This document shows, one piece after another, positions 34,119 to 41,183 of a DNA stretch of 41,183 bases (the first letter of the stretch is position 1; every line of letters starts with the position of its first letter). The position numbers and the translations under genes were made by a program. The notes under the pieces are model-generated. The model searched no databases, had not been told where the DNA came from, and was given only the letters and a program-made list of their open reading frames with translations. The stretch is taken from contig JAGRAE010000004.1 in assembly GCA_020435005.1 (NCBI GenBank), forward strand, positions 1-41,183, in the 5' to 3' direction. This DNA comes from Bdellovibrionales bacterium (GTDB lineage: Bacteria; Bdellovibrionota; Bdellovibrionia; Bdellovibrionales; UBA1609).

Positions 34119-35117
34119 ATGAATTTAAGACAAATACCCAAAGTAGAACTTCATCGCCATTTAGAACTCTGCGTTCGACACTCAACTATTAAAGAACTTG
34201 CGCCGCAGGTAGGTATAGATTTACCTAGCGAACAAGCTTTTCGCGATAAATTTTTAATTACTGAGCCAATGGCTGATTTAGGCTCCGTTCTCAATAAATT
34301 TTTAGATACTCAAAAACTTTGGTCTTCAGAAGAAATTATTGAACGATTGACTTTTGAAGCTTGTGAAGATGCTTACCAAGAGGGAATTCGTATATTAGAG
34401 TTACGCTATGCCCCTTCATTTCTAGTAGAGGGACATAAAGAATTAGACTTTAACAAAGCTCATCAGGCCGTTGTTCGTGGTTGCAAACAAGCTGAAAAAA
34501 AATTCGGAATGGCCACGGGGTTAATTTGTATAGCACAAAGAATTTTTTCTGTAGACGTCGCTACAAAAGTATTTAACTTTGCATTTGAAAATCAAGATAG
34601 TTTTGTGGGTGTGGACCTGGCCGATAACGAAGTCGGATTTGATTCGAAGCCATTCGCCCATCTTTTTGAAAAAGCCAGAGAACTCGGGTTTGGCATTACT
34701 GTTCACAGCGGTGAAGCCGACGTCCCCAATGCCCCTCGCTACGTGAGAGAAGCCATTGACTATTTATGTGCACAAAGAATTGGCCATGGACTTCAAATTC
34801 ACCGCGACCCTGAAACCATGGACTATGTAAAAGAAAAGGGAGTTGTATTAGAACTCTGCCCAACCAGCAATTGGTTAACAAATGCTGTCCAAAGTTTCGA
34901 TGAACATCCCTTTAGAAAACTAATGGAGTACGGAGTAAAAACCACTATCAACTCCGATGACCCTGGAATTTTTAATATCGATCTCACTAATGAATATGAA
35001 GTTTTACAAAAACACCAAGGTATAACTCTGGAAGAGTTTCAAAAGTGTAATGAAATTGCTTTTCATGCTAGCTTCATAAAACCCGAAAAGAAACAACAAG
35101 CCTGGGAAAACACTTAA
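34119..35117 (+). CDS. add: Adenosine deaminase
   Basis: The enzyme converts adenosine to inosine with a zinc-activated water. Zinc and catalytic residues are present: HRH at residues 12-14, HSGEAD with the second His and catalytic Glu, IGHGLQIHRDPE, and SDDPGIF with the final Asp pair. LELCPTSNWLTNAV is also conserved. I chose ATG 34119, giving 333 residues; an in-frame GTG at 34074 would add 15 residues, and an AAGGAG at 34096 is too far (17 nt) from the ATG. The gene diverges from transketolase. Salvage of purines from nucleic acids of prey is a reasonable role. Adenine deaminases of the same superfamily are the main alternative. Confidence 0.92.
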   Translation: MNLRQIPKVELHRHLELCVRHSTIKELAPQVGIDLPSEQAFRDKFLITEPMADLGSVLNKFLDTQKLWSSEEIIERLTFEACEDAYQEGIRILELRYAPSFLVEGHKELDFNKAHQAVVRGCKQAEKKFGMATGLICIAQRIFSVDVATKVFNFAFENQDSFVGVDLADNEVGFDSKPFAHLFEKARELGFGITVHSGEADVPNAPRYVREAIDYLCAQRIGHGLQIHRDPETMDYVKEKGVVLELCPTSNWLTNAVQSFDEHPFRKLMEYGVKTTINSDDPGIFNIDLTNEYEVLQKHQGITLEEFQKCNEIAFHASFIKPEKKQQAWENT

Positions 35118-35242
35118 TTTTTTTCTCTCCATAAGAAGTGCTTATCTGAATTATAGAAATATAATTTATTGATTTATAGATTAGTAGAGTTGTATGTACT
35201 GTTGTAGGCCGAGGGGGGAAAGGGAGAAACAAAAAGCTCCTG

Positions 35243-35298
35243 GGGGCAGCACCGGCAAAGGAACCTACTCATAAAAGTGTAGGTATCCTTTGAGCCCC
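35243..35298. terminator. Strong three-helix hairpin, probable bidirectional terminator
   Basis: GGGGC (35243-35247) pairs with GCCCC (35294-35298). Inside it, CAAAGGA (35256-35262) pairs with TCCTTTG (35286-35292) and CCTAC (35264-35268) with GTAGG (35279-35283), around a 10-nt loop. On the minus strand a TTTTTGTTT tract follows about 8 nt past the hairpin, and the stop of the 84-residue ORF lies 8 nt before it, so it would end that transcript. On the plus strand it lies 126 nt after add, with a poorer AATTTTATT tail. A structured RNA is also possible. Confidence 0.5.
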
Positions 35299-35305
35299 AA
35301 TTTTA

Positions 35306-35560
35306 TTAAGTATATTTTATATTTCTAGCTTTTCTCATATTTAAATTAATGCTTCCACTATATTTCAGAATTTTTGCATTTAACTCAAAAGTAAGTTGAT
35401 GACAGTAGGCTAAGCTGACATTCCTGTTATAAACTTCAGCTCTCTCAATTTGACAATTTATCTTAGAAATTTCCTCATAAATATTGGCGCGAATAGTTCC
35501 ATGATAATAAACTTGATTTGTATCAGTACTTTTAAATTCAAAAAGTTGAGCTGTACTCAT
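35306..35560 (-). CDS. Small hypothetical protein (84 aa), second gene of a mini-operon
   Basis: The product begins MSTAQLFEFKSTDTNQVYYH, has a middle IYEEISKINCQIERAEVYNR and ends basic. The first half suggests beta strands, the second a helix. I do not recognise it. Its ATG lies 3 bp after the stop of a 31-codon ORF on the same strand, and a strong hairpin with a T-tract follows its stop by 8 bp. That gene-like arrangement is the main evidence that it is real. Confidence 0.5.
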   Translation of the reverse strand: MSTAQLFEFKSTDTNQVYYHGTIRANIYEEISKINCQIERAEVYNRNVSLAYCHQLTFELNAKILKYSGSINLNMRKARNIKYT

Positions 35561-35563
35561 TGG

Positions 35564-35659
35564 CTATTCTAAAGTTACGTCATCAACTTTAACAATTTCT
35601 ATACCTTCAATATTATTTTTAATAAACTCAGTATTTATAATTAATACAATCCATTTCAT
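35564..35659 (-). CDS. Very small ORF (31 aa), first gene of a mini-operon
   Basis: GGGAG lies 9 nt before ATG 35659 (a second in-frame ATG is at 35665). The peptide is MKWIVLIINTEFIKNNIEGI plus eleven more residues, with a hydrophobic start and an acidic end. It stops 3 bp before the ATG of the 84-residue gene. It may be a small membrane-associated peptide or a leader that couples translation. No family recognised. Confidence 0.4.
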   Translation of the reverse strand: MKWIVLIINTEFIKNNIEGIEIVKVDDVTLE

Positions 35660-35915
35660 GATCATCTACTCCCTTTTTAAAGTCTATTAATTAAGTCTTT
35701 GAACATTGCAATTCTTGTGCTCAATTTTCGAGTTGGTAGGTCTTACATCCTATATGAATCCAATCAAACCTTTACATAAACAAAGTCTAAAACAGCAAAC
35801 TTCATTAAAATTATACAAGTGATTCGAATTTAACCTTCCTTTAATGTTCGCTTATTAAAAATCTTTAGAATCTCAAATTAGAGGACTTTATTCCTCTTTA
35901 AAGGAGAACAAACAA

Positions 35916-36038
35916 ATGAAGCCTAATAAGAATCCTAGCCCGACCCCACAATCTACAGCTGGTAAAACACAAACTAAACCTGCAGCTAAACCTATGGCAG
36001 GTACGAACAAATCCAATTCTGCTGCGCAAAAAAAATAG
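35916..36038 (+). CDS. Small Lys/Ala/Pro/Asn-rich protein (40 aa)
   Basis: AAGGAG lies 9 nt before ATG 35916. The 40-residue product starts MKPNKNPSPTPQSTAGKTQT and carries on with KPAAKPMAG, ending in NSAAQKK. It has 9 lysines, no acidic residues and no hydrophobic segment, so it is strongly basic and presumably disordered, like a mini histone-H1-type tail or a nucleic-acid-binding peptide. Just upstream, AGAGGA (35880-35885) pairs with TCCTCT (35892-35897) and the second half of that hairpin can instead pair weakly with the ribosome-binding site (TCCT 892-895 with AGGA 902-905), which could control translation. The response regulator gene starts about 58 bp downstream. Confidence 0.6.
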   Translation: MKPNKNPSPTPQSTAGKTQTKPAAKPMAGTNKSNSAAQKK

Positions 36039-36060
36039 GGCTTTGAAAATTTAAGTACAG

Positions 36061-36092
36061 CCCACAGAGAAAACTATTATATTCTCTGTGGG
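36061..36092 (+). promoter_or_regulatory. 11-bp hairpin ending just before the response regulator start
   Basis: CCCACAGAGAA (36061-36071) pairs perfectly with TTCTCTGTGGG (36082-36092) around a 10-nt loop. Four bases later comes the ATG of the response regulator, so any ribosome-binding site (GTGGGT) lies in the closing arm. No T-run follows, so it is not a standard terminator. It could control translation of the regulator, or end the preceding small gene. Confidence 0.45.
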
Positions 36093-36096
36093 TCGT

Positions 36097-36786
36097 ATGC
36101 ATACACTGCTACTAGAAAAAGATATTGTTTTTTTAAAAATTGTGGAATCCTTTTTTTCCGCTGAAAACCTCACCTTCTCTAGTTACAGTGACCCGATTAT
36201 CTTTTTAGATGAATTTAGTAATCAAAATATTAATGATCCTGATCTAGTAATAATTAGTCAAAATTTTCTCATGTCTCAAAAGAAGAATTTATGTGTACAA
36301 ATCAAAACAAAATGGCCATCAACTAAAATTATTGGTCTAGCTGATTTGCCTGGCGCTAAGCACCGGATAGCTCTGCTTGAAAAGGGTATGGACGACTGCT
36401 TAACAAAACCCATAGATTTCAGTGAACTCTTACTTCGTCTTAGAATTGTTTCCTTGCGTAAGGTCAATTCTACTGAGTACTCAGAGGATAGTACTGGAAA
36501 CCTAATTCTAGATGAAAACATCAAAGATTGTATTGTCTTGAACCAACGCTTAAAGCTTAATCACCATGAATATCTTTTAGCTGAGATTTTCGTGAAGCAT
36601 CCAAAGAAAGTTTTTAGCCGCTTCACTTTGATGGACCTAGTGTGGAACACAAATATGGAACTAGAATCAAACAGTGTTGAATCAACTATAAGTTCACTGC
36701 GTAAAAAGATGAAATTAGCTGGAGCAACACATGAAATTAAGAGTCGTAGAAAAATAGGTTACTGGTTAGATATTAAAAGTATTTAA
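36097..36786 (+). CDS. OmpR-type response regulator with a degenerate receiver
   Basis: The 229-residue protein has a receiver domain (1-115) and a winged-helix DNA-binding domain (about 130-229; HHEYLLAEIFVKHPKKVFSR, then SVESTISSLRKKM and a RKIGYWL wing). The receiver keeps the lysine (LTKPID) and one acidic residue (Glu7), but the phospho-acceptor position in DPDLVIIS is Ser54 instead of Asp, and the switch Thr/Ser is Ala (GLADL). It therefore cannot be phosphorylated in the usual way and may respond through expression level, dimerisation or another signal. I chose ATG 36097; GTG 36088 would add three residues. No histidine kinase is adjacent. A strong hairpin precedes the start. Confidence 0.88.
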   Translation: MHTLLLEKDIVFLKIVESFFSAENLTFSSYSDPIIFLDEFSNQNINDPDLVIISQNFLMSQKKNLCVQIKTKWPSTKIIGLADLPGAKHRIALLEKGMDDCLTKPIDFSELLLRLRIVSLRKVNSTEYSEDSTGNLILDENIKDCIVLNQRLKLNHHEYLLAEIFVKHPKKVFSRFTLMDLVWNTNMELESNSVESTISSLRKKMKLAGATHEIKSRRKIGYWLDIKSI

Positions 36787-36961
36787 ATACTTGTTGGCCC
36801 TTTGTCATATTCAACTTCAAAGAATAAACATTATTTATTTAATATTGTTTTATGTAATGAATGATAATAATTATCGCTCTTATGGTCATCATTCAACAGG
36901 CTATTTTTCTACAGAAAATCATTCTGTACTAAATGAAGTCAGTCAGTTTAAAATTTAGGTA

Positions 36962-37525
36962 TTACCACCACAGTCCGCGTTGCCGTTTAAAGAAGAAGTA
37001 ATCAAAGCCAATACAACGACCAGCTCCCATCCACATCATTATTAAAAACATTACTAGATAAATTTTGTATATTTCTGCAACTTGAGGGCCGCTATTGAAA
37101 ATATAATTCATGGTTAGAAATACAGCAAGCAGACCTACAGGACGAATAAAAAAGCCAAGTATAAAACTAATTGCTATTAAAAACTCACTATATGTAATTG
37201 AATAGGAAAATACCTGCCAATTCTCAACTACATAATCTGTTAGTATATTTTTATACCACAGTGGAGCGGAACTGTGTGGCAACCACTCACTAATTTCGGC
37301 AGCCAAACGAGGTTGCAATAAGTAATCACCATTAACCTTAGCTAAAGCTGATTCAAAAAATTTGTAACCCACAAAAATTCTTAATAGCGCAAATGGATAT
37401 AAATGGCCGGTGTAACGAAAACTCTCAAAAAAAGCAGTAAACATGATCCTCATAATGTATGAAACTGGGCTTTCGGTCAACTGAAGGTCCTTTGTCCAGT
37501 CGTGATTTTTCTGAAATACTGACAT
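36962..37525 (-). CDS. DoxX/DoxD-like membrane protein
   Basis: The 187-residue protein has four hydrophobic segments: FALLRIFVGYKFFESALAKV (with the DoxX-type R-x-x-x-G-x-x-F-x-x-x-x-x-x-K), VFSYSITYSEFLIAISFILG, PVGLLAVFLTMNYIFNSG and YKIYLVMFLIMMWMGAGRCI followed by GFDYFF. These are family hallmarks. DoxX-type proteins contribute to quinone-linked redox chemistry and sulfur or oxidative stress; the exact job here is unknown. An in-frame TTG at 37528 precedes ATG 37525, with AGAGGGG about 8 nt upstream of the ATG. The gap on its other side (36787-36961) holds no gene I can support. Confidence 0.85.
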   Translation of the reverse strand: MSVFQKNHDWTKDLQLTESPVSYIMRIMFTAFFESFRYTGHLYPFALLRIFVGYKFFESALAKVNGDYLLQPRLAAEISEWLPHSSAPLWYKNILTDYVVENWQVFSYSITYSEFLIAISFILGFFIRPVGLLAVFLTMNYIFNSGPQVAEIYKIYLVMFLIMMWMGAGRCIGFDYFFFKRQRGLWW

Positions 37526-37579
37526 CAATTAGCCCCTCTTCTCACTTCTTGTGTATTATATAGAAGAGGAAGGAAGATT

Positions 37580-38671
37580 ATGAGCCAACCACGAGCCCCA
37601 TTTAATAGTGAAATGGATAAAGTTATTGATTTTTTAAATCATTCTCTACGCTCATCAGAAGGATGGTCCATCACAGCTGAATATCCATTAGCTTTTGATC
37701 CCAGCAATTTACACAATATTCGAATAATTGAGGAAAACGGACAAATTATCTCCCATGCTGTTTTAAAAAATCTACTCATTAAAACGCCCATTGCCATTTT
37801 CCGTGTTGCTGCCATAGGTAATGTCGTAACAGCTCCAGAGTTTAGAAATAAGGGTTATAGTCAAAAAGTTATTAAAGATTGTTTACAAATTGCTACTGAA
37901 CAAGGTGCTGATATCGCCATATTATGGACTAATATTTATGATTTCTACAGAAAATTTGGTTTTGAATTGGCTGGGTCAGAAACCGCACTAATTTTTAATC
38001 AACCCTTTGATACGGAAGTAAAAGGCTTAAAATACTTGCAGTCTAATAAAGTTGATCCTCAATCCATTTTGAGACTTTATTCTCAACACGCAGTTGGCAG
38101 TATAAGAAACGCTGCAGACATTTCTAGATACCTACAAATACCAAAAGTACAACTTTACACAGCGTGGGATCAGAATAATCAATTGCAGGCTTATGCCGTT
38201 GAAGGCAGAGGAGCGGATCTAACAAATTATATTCACGAATGGGGAGGCAGCGTTTCTAAACTCCTTGCACTAGTAAGTGAAATACAAAAGCAAAAAAATG
38301 ATAGTATTACAATAATTACACCTTCTCATTCTGCAAATCTCATTCGCAAAGCTAAAGAAAAAGGAGCTCTTGTTAACGAAGGCTATCTTGGTATGATTAA
38401 ACTTCTTAATACTAAAAATCTTTTCTTTAAAATTAGACGATATGCTCGTTTTTTGGGCCAAGAGGATTTTATATTAGAACACAATGAACATGATTATATT
38501 GTGGGCCACAGTGGTCATATTTTTAGAACAACTTCTGAAAAAGATATCACCCAATTAATTTTTGGACCTCACAAAGCTACTCAACTACAAAGTTTTGATA
38601 TAGAGACCACCCAAATCCTTGAAAAAATATTTCCAATTCCCATGTGGCTTTGGGGCTGGGATTCTGTATGA
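37580..38671 (+). CDS. GNAT-family acetyltransferase (Eis-like layout)
   Basis: The 363-residue product has an N-terminal GNAT domain with the acetyl-CoA loop in AIGNVVTAPEFRNKGYSQKV (R-x-x-G/K-G-x pattern) and the terminal strand IYDFYRKFGFELAGSETAL. The C-terminal half is a second GNAT-like fold, as in Eis-type double-GNAT proteins, but with no visible second CoA loop. The substrate is unknown. AGAGGAAGGAAG precedes the ATG. The stop overlaps the next gene (ATGA), so the pair is translationally coupled. Confidence 0.85.
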   Translation: MSQPRAPFNSEMDKVIDFLNHSLRSSEGWSITAEYPLAFDPSNLHNIRIIEENGQIISHAVLKNLLIKTPIAIFRVAAIGNVVTAPEFRNKGYSQKVIKDCLQIATEQGADIAILWTNIYDFYRKFGFELAGSETALIFNQPFDTEVKGLKYLQSNKVDPQSILRLYSQHAVGSIRNAADISRYLQIPKVQLYTAWDQNNQLQAYAVEGRGADLTNYIHEWGGSVSKLLALVSEIQKQKNDSITIITPSHSANLIRKAKEKGALVNEGYLGMIKLLNTKNLFFKIRRYARFLGQEDFILEHNEHDYIVGHSGHIFRTTSEKDITQLIFGPHKATQLQSFDIETTQILEKIFPIPMWLWGWDSV

Positions 38672-39684
38672 AACAATCTCATGTTACACAAAGGGATTCA
38701 CAGATCCTTTTGTTAATCCACATATTACTCACTAGTATTATCCTATATTTTATTTTTTCCGGTGCTGGGTGTGAAAAACAAGAAGAATTGGGAGAAACTG
38801 CGCCCGGACCTGAAACAAATATACAGGCCATTGCAAAAGCCTATTTTCACGCAGTACAAAATTCTAATGAAGAATTACTTCAGCCAAGCTTTACAAGTTT
38901 ATATGAGGTTAATCAACGAGTTGAATTAGGACAGTCACTGAAATTTATAGATACTTTTCGACGTGTAAAATGTATTCTTCGTGAAGGCACAAAAACTACC
39001 ATAGCTTTATCCATTGATATGATTTTTTATGACCAATATGGCAATGTTGTTGAGCGCAAGCCGAGTGTAGATTTTGCTCCAGATACACATTCTTTAAAAA
39101 CAGAAGGTTTACCCGCTAGAGAAGGTGAATCATGCCCAGAAGACTCGTCACTATTAAAACAAAATTTAGATATTCTAACCTCAATGCAACATTCACCCAT
39201 TGTACAACTTTTAACAAAAGGAATTGAAAAGTCGTCAGATTTACTTTTTGTAGCGAAGTCTATTGAGAAAGGCCTAATTGAGTATCATAAGCGAACTGAA
39301 GAATTTGAGGAAAAAAATGCAAAAAAAGTAGAAAAAGTAACCTTACACAATCTTCAAGTTCAAGATCTATCCATAGCCCCGCCTTCGAAGGTTCAACAAA
39401 AACCCAATTGCGCCGGCATTGAAAATTGTATTTTTAACGCCAAACAAATTCAATTTGATATCGTAGAATGGTTTAATGCGAGTGATTTTAGAAAAACTCG
39501 TTCACGATGGGTTGTTACTCCTCAACTCCCCTCCTTTCCGGAAGGCATGTTGGATGGTTTTGGTGGATTTATAAGTAAATGTGAATCGGGCTTCCAAACA
39601 ATAATTACCAATGATGAGAATGGAAATCCCGAAGAGAAAGAATATCTTATTACTACATGTAGTGAAGTCTTGCGCAATTTCTAA
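38668..39684 (+). CDS. Predicted lipoprotein of unknown function
   Basis: ATG 38668 overlaps the stop of the GNAT gene. The N-terminal segment ILLLIHILLTSIILYFIFSG followed by AGC-EK looks like a lipoprotein signal, although the residue three before Cys is Gly instead of the usual Leu. The mature protein is about 305 residues with Lys/Glu-rich helices (TEEFEEKNAKKVEKV) and cysteines in PNCAGIENC. A segment FNASDFRKTRSRWVVTPQLP is distinctive. I do not recognise the family. A GTG at 38644 is in frame but would place a polar stretch before the hydrophobic core. Its neighbour elbB starts 37 bp on, with a CTCTCT/AGAGAG hairpin between them that overlaps the elbB ribosome-binding site. Confidence 0.75.
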   Translation: MKQSHVTQRDSQILLLIHILLTSIILYFIFSGAGCEKQEELGETAPGPETNIQAIAKAYFHAVQNSNEELLQPSFTSLYEVNQRVELGQSLKFIDTFRRVKCILREGTKTTIALSIDMIFYDQYGNVVERKPSVDFAPDTHSLKTEGLPAREGESCPEDSSLLKQNLDILTSMQHSPIVQLLTKGIEKSSDLLFVAKSIEKGLIEYHKRTEEFEEKNAKKVEKVTLHNLQVQDLSIAPPSKVQQKPNCAGIENCIFNAKQIQFDIVEWFNASDFRKTRSRWVVTPQLPSFPEGMLDGFGGFISKCESGFQTIITNDENGNPEEKEYLITTCSEVLRNF

Positions 39685-39721
39685 AAATCACCTACTCTCT
39701 ATTTAAAAAAGAGAGGTTATT

Positions 39722-40369
39722 GTGAAAAAGATAGCTATCGTTCTTTCAGGATGTGGATTTAAAGATGGAGCTGAAATAACAGAAAGCGTGAGCACGCTGA
39801 TCGCCCTCTCACAAAAAGCTGTTGATTATAAAATGTACGCTCCAGATATGGAATTAAAAACAACAAATCACTTAAATGGTGAAAGAGAAGCTCCACGCAA
39901 TGTTTTAGCAGAGTCGGCCAGAATTGCGCGAGGTCAAATAGAAAATATAGAAAAACTCTTTGCCAAAGACTTTGATGCTGTAGTTTTTCCTGGTGGCTTT
40001 GGCGCGGCTGTAAATTTGTGCAATTGGGCAGAAAAAGGTCACAAATGTGATGTTCATCCAGAGGTGGAGAGAGTCATTAAAGAATTTTACCAAGCGAGCA
40101 ATCCAATTGGTGCAATATGTATTGCGCCGGCCCTAGTGGCACGAGTACTGGGATGCCATGGAGTTACTGTGACTATTGGCAATGAGAAAGATACAGCTAG
40201 AGAAATTAATTTAACGGGTGCTATACACGAAGAGTGTGCTGTTGATGATTACATTACAGACCGTGGACATAAACTCATCACTACGCCAGCCTATATGTAT
40301 GATGCCAAACCAGCAGAAGTTTTTAAGGGAATTAGTGGTTTAATTAATGAACTTGTGGAGATGGCATAG
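39722..40369 (+). CDS. elbB: Isoprenoid biosynthesis glyoxalase ElbB (DJ-1/PfpI superfamily)
   Basis: ElbB is a DJ-1/PfpI-type glyoxalase linked to isoprenoid production in E. coli. The 215-residue protein shows the family features: VLSGCGFKDGAEITESVSTL near the N-terminus, YAPDMELKTTNHLNGE, FDAVVFPGGFGAA, and IGAICIAPALVARVLG with the nucleophile-elbow Cys, then a conserved Glu in IHEECAVDDYI. Length and spacing fit. The start codon is GTG 39722 with AGAGAGG upstream in a short hairpin. It is the last plus-strand gene before the convergent HNH nuclease. Confidence 0.92.
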   Translation: MKKIAIVLSGCGFKDGAEITESVSTLIALSQKAVDYKMYAPDMELKTTNHLNGEREAPRNVLAESARIARGQIENIEKLFAKDFDAVVFPGGFGAAVNLCNWAEKGHKCDVHPEVERVIKEFYQASNPIGAICIAPALVARVLGCHGVTVTIGNEKDTAREINLTGAIHEECAVDDYITDRGHKLITTPAYMYDAKPAEVFKGISGLINELVEMA

Positions 40370-40427
40370 ATAAATATGCTTGTATTTCGGCTCGGGCAGA
40401 ATGGTTTTCGGTTAAGCTAACTTTGTT

Positions 40428-41183
40428 TTAAATATTTTTTGTTATAAGTATTTTGCCCGGGCAAACCGGCTCCTTTGTGATTTTATTTTCTAATATCAAA
40501 TGCGCCAATTCATGATGAGCCGGGCACAAACTTATTAGATTATCTACGCTGTGTTCACCGCCCTGGGATACCGGCTGTTTGTGATGCAGATGTAACCATC
40601 TTTTGGTGTTGCATCTTTCTCCCGAGGGGTAGTGGTGACGACATTGCCCCTGATCCCTTAAATGCACTTTATGCGCTATTTCAGCAGGAATAGCAGTGCG
40701 CTGACCCAATGAGTTTGTGGCTGGCTGACTTTTTATGGGGGCTGAGTCAATGTTTTTGTTTAATTCTATTTTTGTAGCCGGTTGTTTAATGTTTTTAGTT
40801 ATCTCTATTTTTGTAGAAGTAAGTTTCTTGTTATTTTTTATTTCTACTTTTGTAGCATGTTGTTTTATGTTTTTAGTTAGCTCTTCTTTTGTGGCAAATT
40901 GTTTTATGTAATTCTTTAACCCAGAATTCTTAGCTTTAGTTTTCTCGATCTTAATTAGTTCTTTCTTTTTAGTGATTCTCTCGGCTTTTCTCACTGGATC
41001 GTGCTTTTCAAGATACTCAGCAGCTAAGCTCTTAAACACTTCTTCCATGGTTACGGCCTTGCCTTTTGCTGTGGAAAGTAAATCCTGCACTTGGACTAGC
41101 ATTTTATAAACTTCTTCACTCACGGGAGTCTTCATGTCTATCACGTCAGCAGTGAGATACTCACTGCGCTCACCTCGGAGTTT
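40428..41183 (-). CDS. HNH endonuclease, multi-copy Bdellovibrio-type family (5' end outside the window)
   Basis: The frame has no stop between the left end of the ORF and the right edge of the window: GTG 41144 and ATG 41135 are only internal candidates, and the upstream codons (KLRGERSEYLTADVIDMKTP) are protein-like. The part seen includes a helical segment VYKMLVQVQDLLSTAKGKAV and YLEKHDPVRKAER, four 13-residue repeats, then the HNH domain: QCRHHYPSGERC, LHLHHKQPVSQGGEHSVDNL and SLCPAHHELAH, with Cys pairs and catalytic His. I recognise the arrangement as that of a family repeated many times in Bdellovibrio genomes, whose N-terminal part is helical and varies. Target and role are unknown; homing-type or defence functions are possible. 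Confidence 0.85.
   Translation of the reverse strand, partial: KLRGERSEYLTADVIDMKTPVSEEVYKMLVQVQDLLSTAKGKAVTMEEVFKSLAAEYLEKHDPVRKAERITKKKELIKIEKTKAKNSGLKNYIKQFATKEELTKNIKQHATKVEIKNNKKLTSTKIEITKNIKQPATKIELNKNIDSAPIKSQPATNSLGQRTAIPAEIAHKVHLRDQGQCRHHYPSGERCNTKRWLHLHHKQPVSQGGEHSVDNLISLCPAHHELAHLILENKITKEPVCPGKILITKNI
40752..40907 (-). repeat. Four tandem 39-bp (13-residue) repeats inside the HNH gene
   Basis: The translated units are IKQFATKEELTKN, IKQHATKVEIKNN, KKLTSTKIEITKN and IKQPATKIELNKN. Periodicity is exactly 39 bp over 156 bp. They form a Lys-rich linker, presumably helical, between the N-terminal region and the HNH domain. Copy number could vary between strains by slippage. Confidence 0.9.

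Noticed and set aside
35200-35300. A c-di-GMP (GEMM) riboswitch
   Set aside because: There is a GCAC and a GGCAAAGG stretch but neither the conserved receptor nor the tetraloop pattern, and no gene follows on the plus strand for several hundred bases.
36857-36958. A 33-codon ORF between the response regulator and DoxX genes
   Set aside because: It has an ATG and a stop but no ribosome-binding site, and its composition is not distinctive.
1-41183. Insertion sequence, prophage or CRISPR array
   Set aside because: No transposase, integrase, phage gene or regularly spaced repeat was seen; the only tandem repeat is inside the HNH gene.

Overview
The window looks like a chromosomal segment of a low-GC, Gram-negative predatory or predator-related bacterium of the Bdellovibrionota, probably Bdellovibrionales. 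I infer this from the pgpA-cinA(pncC)-recA and pilT-recX-alaS neighbourhood, many small secreted proteins of unknown family, an exported-helicase-type giant protein, an NTT-like carrier and an HNH nuclease of a type I recall as multi-copy in Bdellovibrio relatives. No database search was possible, so the taxonomy is an inference. I saw no rRNA, tRNA, CRISPR array or transposase.

Layout. (1) 0.2-2.4 kb: three consecutive plus-strand genes for exported proteins; the last ends in a RelE/ParE-like toxin fold. (2) 2.5-6.3 kb: a convergent exported J-domain protein with HRD instead of HPD, a broken type IV prepilin gene, an AAA_14/DUF4143 ATPase preceded by a 56-bp inverted repeat, and a short ORF that ends inside that repeat. 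(3) 6.2-15.9 kb: recA, then about 7.5 kb of accessory genes (a Cys-rich secreted protein, a 1788-residue signal-peptide-bearing SF2 helicase, a decayed AAA_14 ATPase tail, a lipocalin), then pncC and pgpA. The order pgpA > pncC > recA on one strand suggests a conserved operon opened by inserted DNA. (4) 16.0-20.4 kb: pilT-recX-alaS. (5) 20.4-22.7 kb, minus strand: a beta-barrel protein, a small exported protein and an NTT-like carrier. (6) 22.9-27.0 kb, plus strand: ndh, a small overlapping gene, mutY, a TolB-like propeller lipoprotein and a secreted protein. (7) 27.0-34.0 kb: housekeeping genes on both strands (DEAD-box RNA helicase, alpha/beta hydrolase, pcnB, tatA, fatty acid hydroxylase, transketolase). 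(8) 34.1-41.2 kb: adenosine deaminase, a region with very small genes and strong hairpins, a response regulator lacking its phospho-acceptor Asp, DoxX, GNAT, a lipoprotein, elbB, and an HNH nuclease running off the right edge.

How it may fit together. The housekeeping backbone covers DNA repair (recA, recX, mutY), RNA processing (pcnB, DEAD-box helicase), translation (alaS), lipid head-group synthesis (pgpA), twitching (pilT) and respiration (ndh). Around it sit exported proteins that act on nucleic acids or proteins: a helicase-like ATPase, a J-domain protein and a RelE-like toxin. ATP-dependent enzymes have no fuel in a normal periplasm, so the most interesting reading is that some are delivered into prey or host cells. 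That idea is inference and needs localisation data.
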